Source: an uncultured Ruminiclostridium sp. (lineage in GTDB: Bacteria > Bacillota > Clostridia > Oscillospirales > Ruminococcaceae). Taken from it: 14,456 nucleotides of DNA. Positions within the stretch are counted from its first letter, which is position 1. Each line of letters opens with the position of its first letter. Under the pieces are notes generated by a model that saw nothing but the letters and a program-made list of their open reading frames with translations, was not told the DNA's origin and did not search any database. Location of the stretch: the NCBI GenBank assembly GCA_910585505.1, contig CAJUFF010000062.1, forward strand, positions 1 through 14,456, written 5' to 3'. The position numbers and the translations under genes were made by a program. Positions 5,608 through 12,701 of the stretch are shown piece after piece.

Positions 5608-8205
5608 TTGAAAATGTATAACGGCGACGATATAAATACGCTGAAGGGCATGAGGAATATAAGTGAATATATCGACGCTCTCAGTAATTTTAAAAAGGAA
5701 TTTTTGATCATACTAAGCACAAAGGACACTCCCGGGCATCATGTGACGGAGGACGCTTTTCAAAAAATTCGCGGCCTCGGTTTTACAAATATGACAAAAA
5801 ATTTTCACTATATGTATATCGGCGTTATCTTCGGAGGAGAAATCATTTATGACAAATGCGGCGAGACCGCAGAAGAAGCTCTTTTGTTTGAAGGTGACGT
5901 TAAAAACTGTACTGTTTCTGTCAAAAGCAGTGCGGGTGCTGAAGGAATTTCCGAAATAAAAATAAACGGAAATGATTTTTCCATGAACGGAAGAGGCTGG
6001 AACATAGTCATATATGATTATCATAACAACCGGGTTTTTGATTCCGTTACATATGATTCATATTCGGAGTATCCAGAATTTTATCACAAGAACTTTTATT
6101 TTGATGATGATTTTTTTGAGAGTCATTTTTTTATTCCCGATAAATATAAACGGTTATGGACAGAACCTTTTACAAAAAGCTGTTACTCAAGCCGTGTTCT
6201 TGGAGTACGAGAAATAGAAAACGGAATCATTTTGCCGCTGAAAGGATCCAGAGCAGCTTTAAAAGGCGGTATATGTGATGAAAACTTTAATTTTATATCC
6301 GGTCATGACATTCTTCGCAAGAAAAAAGGAAGATACATTTGGGGGAGCTATAAAGTACCGGATAATGAATTGGATTACATAGACGAAACCGTAGTATACG
6401 GTGAAATTATGTTTGATCATCCGGGGCATTTACTCGCGGAGTATTTTGCCAACAGAACATGGTGGTTCGTTAAAAATCCAGGTAGCAAATTAAAAATAGC
6501 CGTACAGAATTTCGATGGTGACGGCACAGCTAAATTTTCAAAAGAATTTTTATATCGTTTTGGTTTTTCGGAGGAACAAATTATTTTTGTGGAAAAGCCC
6601 ACAAAATTCAAGAAGATAATCGTTCCGGAACAGTCCGTTCTATTGTTGGAATGGTCAAACCCGTCTTATGAATACACCGAGGAATTTGTTTCGGCTTTAA
6701 AGCACTTGGCAAGAGATGTTGAACCGTCGGAATATAAAAAGATATATTTCACCAAAAGCGGGATTAGGGGAAATATAGTCGGGGAAAAATATTTTGCCGA
6801 TTTTTATGCGGATAAGGGCTTTAAAATCATAGATCCTGCCGATTATACATTAAAAGAAAAAATCTCGTTTATGCTCGGTTGCGATGAATTTGTTACACTG
6901 ATAGGAACCAGCGCTTTATATTCCGTTTTCTGTAAACCAACCGTTAAGCTTACAATACTTTCCAGAATAAACACCAATGGATTCACCCATATCTGCTCCA
7001 TATGCGAGGCGGCGTGTATTAAGGATATTTACTGTGTTGATATCTCTATGAATTTTCTGCATAAGAATTTTGTTTACGGAATTTCTCTATTAGGCGTTAC
7101 AGACAGTTTTAAAAAATATGTAAAATCGGTTTATGGTGAAGAGCTTTCCATTAGCACGGAGGAATCTATTAAGAATAATCTTTGGGAATATTTGTCATAT
7201 TTTCCCGAATATTATTCAAATTCTCAAAACAAATGGGGCGGCGTCAACCAATTCAACAATATAAAGAACCAGAAAATGCTGACCGTATTGCAAATGATGA
7301 GCGAGGTGTTTTTAGGAAAGGAATTTGAGACAGCGGGTCTTGATCTTACCACTGCAGAGGATGAACTGCGCTGTAAATGCAAAATCAATGCGGTCAATAC
7401 AGACTTTATGAAACGTCTCTTCCATGATGTGCTCTTTGACAACAAGCTGGCTAACTATATAAAGGTAAACAACTATACCTCGGTAAGTCTTATATGCACC
7501 GATCCCGATGTTTCACAGTTTATTCAGGACGTTTTGCGGTTGTTTTATATAGATATGATTTGTTGCTCATCAAAATCGACCCTTCATGACATTCCGGATG
7601 CGGAATGGAAAAAATGCAAGGCAGCAAAGGTTGTACTGTATTATGATCCGAGAAACCGCAATGCCGGCTTGAGGGACGGTATAAACGCGGTCAATATTCA
7701 GGAGATTCTTAAAGGCAGCAATCGGCTGATTTCCACGCCGTTGTTTAACGTTGAAACATTATCTGTTTTAAAAGAGCGAAGTAGTAAAAGCGAAGAAATT
7801 CTTAATACGGTTAAAAGATCGGAACAGGAAAAGAAAAAAAGCGACACGGAGATTATTGAATCGCTTAATTGTATAAATTCGGAAAATAAAAAATTGTCCA
7901 AAGAGATAATTGAGGCATTCAATGAATTTCAATTCAAAAGCGAAAAAGCTAACACAGAGGTTATTGAATCATTAAAAGAATTGAAACGGGAAAACGAAAA
8001 AACCAATAAAAAAGCGATGGAAGCTTTAAAAGAAATAGAATCGGCAAAAAAGGCGGCAAATAAAGAGATCTTGGCGCTTAAATCAAAAATTGACTATTAC
8101 GAAAACTCTCGTTCCTGGCGCATTACCAAACCGCTTCGCGCTATAACAAAAGCATTAAGACGTTTACTGGGAAAGAAAAATCGGAAAGGTGGATTAAAAC
8201 AATGA
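5584..8205 (+). CDS. Multidomain GT61-like glycosyltransferase with N-terminal ILEI-like domain and C-terminal repeat coiled coil
   Basis: The protein has 873 residues from TTG 5584, or 863 from ATG 5614. Residues 25-165 resemble the FAM3/ILEI domain and the sugar-binding stem of animal POMGnT1: STKDTPGHHVTEDAF (45-59) and NGRGWNIVIYD (135-145), in swapped order relative to animals. Residues 265-460 resemble GT61 (DUF563) transferases: MFDHPGHLLAEYF (276-288), KKIYFTKSG (385-393), an IIDPADYTLKEKISFM-type segment (415-430) and GTSALYSVF (441-449). Residues 600-715 have the strand/helix rhythm of a Rossmann-like domain often seen in capsule proteins, but without its glycine loop. Residues 728-838 are a charged coiled coil built on four 18-residue repeats. 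The tail NSRSWRITKPLR (841-852) is a motif seen at the end of other coiled-coil glycosyltransferases. The gene overlaps rfbF by 4 nt. GT61 assignment is by pattern only; donor and acceptor are unknown. Confidence 0.8.
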   Translation: MDKPQKEGLKMYNGDDINTLKGMRNISEYIDALSNFKKEFLIILSTKDTPGHHVTEDAFQKIRGLGFTNMTKNFHYMYIGVIFGGEIIYDKCGETAEEALLFEGDVKNCTVSVKSSAGAEGISEIKINGNDFSMNGRGWNIVIYDYHNNRVFDSVTYDSYSEYPEFYHKNFYFDDDFFESHFFIPDKYKRLWTEPFTKSCYSSRVLGVREIENGIILPLKGSRAALKGGICDENFNFISGHDILRKKKGRYIWGSYKVPDNELDYIDETVVYGEIMFDHPGHLLAEYFANRTWWFVKNPGSKLKIAVQNFDGDGTAKFSKEFLYRFGFSEEQIIFVEKPTKFKKIIVPEQSVLLLEWSNPSYEYTEEFVSALKHLARDVEPSEYKKIYFTKSGIRGNIVGEKYFADFYADKGFKIIDPADYTLKEKISFMLGCDEFVTLIGTSALYSVFCKPTVKLTILSRINTNGFTHICSICEAACIKDIYCVDISMNFLHKNFVYGISLLGVTDSFKKYVKSVYGEELSISTEESIKNNLWEYLSYFPEYYSNSQNKWGGVNQFNNIKNQKMLTVLQMMSEVFLGKEFETAGLDLTTAEDELRCKCKINAVNTDFMKRLFHDVLFDNKLANYIKVNNYTSVSLICTDPDVSQFIQDVLRLFYIDMICCSSKSTLHDIPDAEWKKCKAAKVVLYYDPRNRNAGLRDGINAVNIQEILKGSNRLISTPLFNVETLSVLKERSSKSEEILNTVKRSEQEKKKSDTEIIESLNCINSENKKLSKEIIEAFNEFQFKSEKANTEVIESLKELKRENEKTNKKAMEALKEIESAKKAANKEILALKSKIDYYENSRSWRITKPLRAITKALRRLLGKKNRKGGLKQ
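7852..8067 (+). repeat. Four tandem 54-nt (18-residue) repeats in the coiled coil
   Basis: Residues 757-774, 775-792, 793-810 and 811-828 align without gaps. Each begins with two hydrophobic residues then Glu and Ala/Ser (IIES, IIEA, VIES, AMEA) and ends in a Lys/Asn/Glu-rich stretch; a fifth partial copy starts at Ile829. DNA copies are at 7852-7905, 7906-7959, 7960-8013 and 8014-8067 and are diverged, so the duplication is not recent. Eighteen residues over five helical turns is a 7+11 coiled-coil pattern. Confidence 0.75.
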
Positions 8206-8984
8206 AGGTGTTAATCCTCGCTGGCGGCTTCGGCACACGCATCAGCGAAGAAAGCCAATTCAAACCTAAACCCATGGTAGAACTGGGAGGCATGCCGATA
8301 TTGCTGCACATTATTAAGCTGTATGCACATTACGGCTTAAACGAGTTTATAATCTGCGCCGGCTATAAGCAGCATGTTATTAAGGAATATTTTGCGAATT
8401 ACTTTCTCCACACCTCGGATATTACATACGATTTTACCAAAGGACAGAATGATATGATTGTTCATCGCAATAATTCCGAACGCTGGAAAGTGACGGTCGT
8501 TGACACCGGGCTTAATACCATGACGGGCGGCAGAGTAAAGCGTGTCCGTGAATATGTCGGAAACAATCCGTTTATGCTTACCTACGGCGACGGAGTTTCA
8601 GATGTTAATATCAAAAAGCTGCTCGAATTTCACAAATCCCACGGCAAAATGATAACTATGTCATCTTACAACGCGGGACAGCGTTTCGGTGTTTTGGATA
8701 TTGACGAGAATGGCAAAATACGCGAATTCCGCGAGAAAACCCAGGGCGACGGAAATCAGATAAACATCGGGTTTATGGTATGTCAGCCGGAATTTTTCAA
8801 CTATATTGACGGCGATGATACCGTGCTTGAAAAGAAACCGCTTGAAACCGCCGCAAAAATGGGAGAGCTTATGGCTTATAAACATGATGGCTTCTGGCAG
8901 TGCATGGATACCGTCCGCGAAAAAGAGCAGCTCGAAAAAATGTGGGCAAACGGACAAGCTCCGTGGAAAGTCTGGGAGGATTAA
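8202..8984 (+). CDS. rfbF: Glucose-1-phosphate cytidylyltransferase
   Basis: The enzyme makes CDP-glucose from CTP and alpha-D-glucose-1-phosphate, the first step of CDP-deoxyhexose synthesis (rfbF, also called ddhA or ascA). The 260-residue length fits the family. The nucleotide-binding start LAGGFGTRISEES (6-18) and KPKPMVELGG (21-30) are the sugar-nucleotidyltransferase signatures. YGDGVSDV (128-135) holds the metal-binding Asp130. The sequence FGVLDIDENGKIREFREK and the CMDTVREKEQLE segment near the C-terminus are typical of RfbF rather than of RmlA or GalU. ATG 8202 overlaps the preceding stop by 4 nt, and rfbG follows with no gap. Confidence 0.95.
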   Translation: MKVLILAGGFGTRISEESQFKPKPMVELGGMPILLHIIKLYAHYGLNEFIICAGYKQHVIKEYFANYFLHTSDITYDFTKGQNDMIVHRNNSERWKVTVVDTGLNTMTGGRVKRVREYVGNNPFMLTYGDGVSDVNIKKLLEFHKSHGKMITMSSYNAGQRFGVLDIDENGKIREFREKTQGDGNQINIGFMVCQPEFFNYIDGDDTVLEKKPLETAAKMGELMAYKHDGFWQCMDTVREKEQLEKMWANGQAPWKVWED

Positions 8985-10034
8985 ATGGATTTATCTTTCT
9001 ATAAAGGAAAAACCGTTTTAATAACGGGACACACGGGCTTTAAAGGCTCGTGGATGTGCAAGGTACTTGCAATGCAGGGGGCGAAGGTTATAGGCTATGC
9101 CGTCGAACCTCCCACAAAGCCTTCTTTGTATGAGTTGGCGGATATTGAAAAGGAAATAGTTTCGGTATCGGGCGATATCCGTAATTTGGACAAGCTTTCC
9201 GAAACACTGCAAAAATACCGCCCAGAAATCGTAATCCATATGGCGGCGCAGCCAATCGTAAGGGAAAGCTATGTGAATCCCGTTTATACATATGAAACCA
9301 ATGTTATGGGCACTGTCAACATTTGCGAGGCTGTGCGGCAATGCGACAGCGTAAAAAGCTTTATAAATGTAACTACCGACAAAGTGTACAAAAACAACGA
9401 ATGGGAATGGGGCTACCGCGAAACTGACGCGCTGGACGGCTATGATCCTTACAGCAACTCAAAATCCTGCTCGGAGCTTGTAACCTCCTCTTACATAAAA
9501 TCTTTTTTTAACAGCAAAGAAATTGCGGTATCCACCTGTCGAGCTGGAAATGTTATCGGAGGCGGAGACTTTGCCAAGGACAGAATCATTCCCGATTGTG
9601 TAAGAGCAATGGAAAAAGGACAGGAAATAACAGTACGTAATCCCTATTCGAAACGCCCTTATCAGCATGTTTTAGAACCGGTTGTCACTTACCTTATCAT
9701 TGCCGCTGAACAGTGCCGAAATCATTTGTTAGCCGGGAATTACAATGTGGGACCCGATGACTGTGACTGTGTGAACACGGGCGAACTTGTCAATTTGTTC
9801 TGTGAAAAATGGGGCGAGAGTGCAAGGTGGAAAAATATAAGCGAGGAAAATGCACCTCATGAAGCTAATTTTTTAAAGTTGGACTGCTCGAAAATCAAAA
9901 AAAGCCTGGCTTGGAACCCGCGCTGGCATATTTCAGACGCGATAGAAAAAACAGTTGAATGGAGCAAGGCTTATTTAGGGGGACAAGATATTAAAGCCGT
10001 TATGAATAAACAAATCGAGGAGTATTTGGTATGA
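8985..10034 (+). CDS. rfbG: CDP-glucose 4,6-dehydratase
   Basis: This NAD-dependent extended short-chain dehydrogenase converts CDP-glucose to CDP-4-keto-6-deoxyglucose (rfbG/ddhB). Its 349 residues fit the family. Visible motifs are the nucleotide-binding GHTGFKG (15-21), the dehydratase triad segment TTDKVY (130-135, with Asp132-Lys133), the catalytic YSNSK (156-160) and AGNVIGGGDFAKDRIIPD, which is characteristic of this family. The ATG follows the rfbF stop directly, and GGGAGGA at 8974-8980 is its ribosome binding site. Its product is the branch point for all CDP-linked 6-deoxy and 3,6-dideoxy sugars. The neighbours here make the 6-deoxy route likelier, because rfbH (3-dehydratase) is absent from the window. 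Confidence 0.95.
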   Translation: MDLSFYKGKTVLITGHTGFKGSWMCKVLAMQGAKVIGYAVEPPTKPSLYELADIEKEIVSVSGDIRNLDKLSETLQKYRPEIVIHMAAQPIVRESYVNPVYTYETNVMGTVNICEAVRQCDSVKSFINVTTDKVYKNNEWEWGYRETDALDGYDPYSNSKSCSELVTSSYIKSFFNSKEIAVSTCRAGNVIGGGDFAKDRIIPDCVRAMEKGQEITVRNPYSKRPYQHVLEPVVTYLIIAAEQCRNHLLAGNYNVGPDDCDCVNTGELVNLFCEKWGESARWKNISEENAPHEANFLKLDCSKIKKSLAWNPRWHISDAIEKTVEWSKAYLGGQDIKAVMNKQIEEYLV

Positions 10035-10954
10035 AAAAAGCACTTGTAACCGGCGCAAACGGATTTGTTGGAAGTGCGCTGGTAAAAGATTTGATTGCAA
10101 ATAATATTGAGGTTATCGCACTTGACAGAGAGGGATGCTGCGGAAATATTTCGGAGAGCGTGAGGTTCGTGCCGTACGAATTAAATAACAGTGCGGCTTT
10201 GCCCGATATTATTCCCGACCGAGATATAGACGTTTTTTATCATTTTGCATGGGCGGGGTCGGCAGGAGCGTCAAGAGCAGATACCGCATTACAGCTTAAC
10301 AACGCACAGTGGACGGTTGATTGTCTGAGGGCGGCAAAAGAAATGAATTGCGGAAAGTTTGTCTGCGCAGGTTCGATAATGGAGCATGAAACCATTTCCG
10401 CCGCTTACAAACAGGGCAATAATCCGGGCTTGGGATATATTTACGGCAGCGGAAAATTAGCTGCGCATACTATGTGCATGAGCGTTGCTTCCGATATCGG
10501 TATGGATCTTGTATGGGCGAAAATTACAAACGCATACGGAGCGGGCGAGCTGTCGCCACGCTTTGTAAATACTACTTTAAGAAAAATAATCAATAATGAA
10601 CCGCTGCAATTTACTTCGGGAACGCAGAATTACGATTTTGTGTACATAGACGATGTGGCAAGGGCGTTTCGCTTAATCGGAGAAAATGGAAAGCCTTTTT
10701 GTCATTATCTTATAGGAAGTTCAAACGCTAAACCGCTGAGGGAGTTTATTCTTGAAATGAAGTCGGCGGTGGCTCCCGAAAGAGAGTTCGTTTTCGGTGA
10801 TGTGCCTTTTACGGGTGTAAATATGCCACTGTCTGACTTCGACTGCTCTCTTACAGAAAGAGACACGGGCTTTAAGGCTGAAATCAGCTTCGGCGAGGGC
10901 GTTCGGCAAACAATGCAGTGGATTAAGGAGCAGAACTGTGATACAAAAATTTGA
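10031..10954 (+). CDS. NAD(P)-dependent epimerase/reductase, probable CDP-4-keto-6-deoxyhexose reductase
   Basis: This 307-residue extended short-chain dehydrogenase has GANGFVG (8-14) for cofactor binding, catalytic Ser115 in CAGSI and the YGSGK pair (Tyr138, Lys142). FVYIDDVARAF near the C-terminal third is the usual family segment. In CDP-sugar loci such enzymes (abequose and paratose synthases, or the reductase of 6-deoxy-altrose pathways) reduce the 4-keto group, so I infer that role here, acting on the product of RfbG or of the RmlC-like epimerase. The gene overlaps rfbG by 4 nt and the epimerase by 17 nt, binding all four into one module. A true 4-epimerase cannot be excluded, and the stereochemistry of the product cannot be predicted from sequence. 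Confidence 0.85.
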   Translation: MKKALVTGANGFVGSALVKDLIANNIEVIALDREGCCGNISESVRFVPYELNNSAALPDIIPDRDIDVFYHFAWAGSAGASRADTALQLNNAQWTVDCLRAAKEMNCGKFVCAGSIMEHETISAAYKQGNNPGLGYIYGSGKLAAHTMCMSVASDIGMDLVWAKITNAYGAGELSPRFVNTTLRKIINNEPLQFTSGTQNYDFVYIDDVARAFRLIGENGKPFCHYLIGSSNAKPLREFILEMKSAVAPEREFVFGDVPFTGVNMPLSDFDCSLTERDTGFKAEISFGEGVRQTMQWIKEQNCDTKI

Positions 10955-11516
10955 ATTTCATGAAACCGAGATCCCCGGACTTGCAGAGATAACGCCGTTC
11001 AATGCCGATGATATACGAGGCTGCTTTACAAAGGATTACTCAAGAGAAGTTTTTGAGGCAAACGGTATAACGCATGATCTGGCTGAGGTTTTTTATACCA
11101 CGTCGTATAAAGGTGTAATCCGCGCCCTGCATTTTCAGCGTGAAAAACAGCAGCCAAAGCTGGTGCGCTGTATTCACGGTCATGTGTGGGATGTCGTGGT
11201 GGATTTACGCCCAAAAAGTCCCGCTTTTAAAAAGTGGCTGGGATTTGATCTTGTTGGTGAAAAGCATAACGAAATTCTTGTGCCCGGTGGGTGTGCGCAT
11301 GGGTATCTCGTGCTGGAGGACAGCATTGTTTCTTATAAATGCGGCGAGAAATTTTACGGGGAATTTGACGATGGAATTATGTGGAATGATCCGGATATAG
11401 GCGTTGAATGGGGACTGGAACGAATCGGCGGAAAAGACAAGTTGATTCTTGCGGATAAAGATAAAAATTTGCAGAGCTTCAAACAATTTATCTCCGAATA
11501 CGGTGGTTTGGCATGA
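10938..11516 (+). CDS. RmlC-like sugar 3,5-epimerase (cupin fold), probably acting on a CDP-4-keto-6-deoxy sugar
   Basis: The 192-residue protein matches dTDP-4-dehydrorhamnose 3,5-epimerases: DDIRGCFTKDY (24-34), VIRALHFQ (60-67) with catalytic His65, PKLVRCIHGHVWDVVVDLRP (73-92) and GGCAHGYLV (117-125). Tyr133 in SYKC aligns with the tyrosine used for C5 protonation. WNDPDIGVEW (149-158) is the usual C-terminal signature. No rmlA, rmlB or rmlD is present, and the gene is embedded in a CDP-sugar module, so a CDP-linked substrate is inferred. The start is GTG, with AAGGAG (10925-10930) 7 nt upstream; it overlaps the reductase gene by 17 nt and glf by 4 nt. Whether it inverts C3, C5 or both is open. 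Confidence 0.88.
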   Translation: MIQKFEFHETEIPGLAEITPFNADDIRGCFTKDYSREVFEANGITHDLAEVFYTTSYKGVIRALHFQREKQQPKLVRCIHGHVWDVVVDLRPKSPAFKKWLGFDLVGEKHNEILVPGGCAHGYLVLEDSIVSYKCGEKFYGEFDDGIMWNDPDIGVEWGLERIGGKDKLILADKDKNLQSFKQFISEYGGLA

Positions 11517-12664
11517 TTGATTTTTTAGAATACGATTACATAATTGTGGGCTGCGGTTTGACAGGCAGTGTTATTGCGAGACATCTTGCCGAGAAAAACA
11601 AAAAAGTAATTATACTTGAAAAACGCGGTCATATTGGCGGAAATATGTATGATTATATTGATGAATACGGATTTCTGGTGCAGAAGTACGGACCTCACAC
11701 ATTCCATACCGTAAAAAAAGAATTGTACGAATATATGTGCCGTTATGAGAAATGGAATGAATATAAGCTGACCTGCGGAGCTTATATTGACGGAAAATGT
11801 ACTCCTACACCTTTTAATTTTAAAACTATTGATGATTTTTACTCGGCAGAAGATGCGGAGAAATTAAAAACACATATAAAAAAATTTTTCGGCACAAGAA
11901 AAACAGCCCCTGTTACCGAAGTAATGGAAAATCCCGACCCGTTAATCGGAAATTACGCCAAATTTCTTTTTGAAAAGGATTACAGTCTTTATACAGCAAA
12001 GCAATGGGGAATTTCTCCAAAAGAAATAGACGTTTCGGTTCTGAAGCGCGTACCCCTGCATTTCTCATATGAGGAAGGATATTTTGACGATGAATTTCAG
12101 GTTATGCCGAAGCATTCATTTACATATTTTTTTGAAAATTTGCTTGATCATGAAAATATTTCCGTTGAACTGGGCATAAACGCGTTGGAGCATATAAAAA
12201 TATTAGACAGTGAAATATTAGCTAACGGCGTTGTAATCGATATCCCCGTGATTTATTCAGGCGCGGTTGACGAGCTTTTTGAATATAAATTCGGCAGACT
12301 TCCGTATCGCTCGCTCAAATTTGAATGGAAATATGAGCAAAAGGACAGTATCCAGGATATGCCCGTGGTAGCATACCCTCAAGCGGAAGGTTTCACAAGA
12401 ATTACCGAATATAAAAAATTGCCTGTTCAAGATAAACCGGGCAGCAGCTATGCGGTGGAATATCCCCTTGAATACGGCAAAACGGAAAACGCCGAGCCGT
12501 ACTATCCGGTTCTTACGGAACAAAGTCAAAAGCAATATGAAGAATACAAAAACCTCGCGGATTCCGTCAAGGGATTGATCTTAGGCGGAAGGCTCGGTGA
12601 CTTTAAATATTATAATATGGATCAGGCTTTGGAACGGGCATTGGAAATTTGTTTGAAACTATAA
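11513..12664 (+). CDS. glf: UDP-galactopyranose mutase
   Basis: This flavoenzyme interconverts UDP-galactopyranose and UDP-galactofuranose, the donor for galactofuranose residues. The 383-residue product begins with the FAD-binding DYIIVGCGLTGSVIARHLAE (8-27, Gly13-Cys14-Gly15-x-x-Gly18), followed by ILEKRGHIGGNMYDY and YGPHTFHT, which are hallmarks of Glf. Further on are KQWGISPKEIDVSVLKRVP and QVMPKHSFTYFFENLL, matching substrate-site segments that carry a conserved Arg. The C-terminus GGRLGDFKYYNMDQA is the canonical last FAD-contacting motif. The ATG overlaps the epimerase stop by 4 nt. Its presence implies that the polysaccharide contains galactofuranose. Which of the local glycosyltransferases uses it is unknown. 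Confidence 0.97.
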   Translation: MIDFLEYDYIIVGCGLTGSVIARHLAEKNKKVIILEKRGHIGGNMYDYIDEYGFLVQKYGPHTFHTVKKELYEYMCRYEKWNEYKLTCGAYIDGKCTPTPFNFKTIDDFYSAEDAEKLKTHIKKFFGTRKTAPVTEVMENPDPLIGNYAKFLFEKDYSLYTAKQWGISPKEIDVSVLKRVPLHFSYEEGYFDDEFQVMPKHSFTYFFENLLDHENISVELGINALEHIKILDSEILANGVVIDIPVIYSGAVDELFEYKFGRLPYRSLKFEWKYEQKDSIQDMPVVAYPQAEGFTRITEYKKLPVQDKPGSSYAVEYPLEYGKTENAEPYYPVLTEQSQKQYEEYKNLADSVKGLILGGRLGDFKYYNMDQALERALEICLKL

Positions 12665-12688
12665 ATTTTTCTTAAATTTAATGTGCTT

Positions 12689-12695
12689 GAGAGGA
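12689..12695 (+). promoter_or_regulatory. Ribosome binding site that decides the ABC permease start
   Basis: GAGAGGA lies 6 nt before ATG 12702. The upstream in-frame ATG at 12681 has only AT-rich sequence before it and no Shine-Dalgarno, so 12702 is preferred. Confidence 0.6.
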
Positions 12696-12701
12696 ATACT
12701 G

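Noticed and set aside
5382..6024. Two overlapping minus-strand frames of 115 and 103 codons opposite the TagF/ILEI junction
   Set aside because: They lie wholly antisense to well-supported coding sequence, have no recognisable motifs or plausible ribosome binding sites, and have low-complexity shadow-like composition.
9018..9341. Minus-strand frame of 107 codons opposite rfbG
   Set aside because: Antisense to a gene with clear family motifs throughout; no ribosome binding site and no recognisable domain.
8202..11516. A dTDP-rhamnose (rmlABCD) operon
   Set aside because: The nucleotidyltransferase and dehydratase carry RfbF and RfbG signatures (CDP-glucose), not those of RmlA and RmlB. Only the epimerase is RmlC-like.
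12662..12680. AT-only inverted repeat TAAATTT/AAATTTA with a 5-nt loop at the glf stop codon, considered as a terminator
   Set aside because: The 7-bp stem has no G-C pair and no following T-run. The permease and ATPase genes after it fit the same operon.
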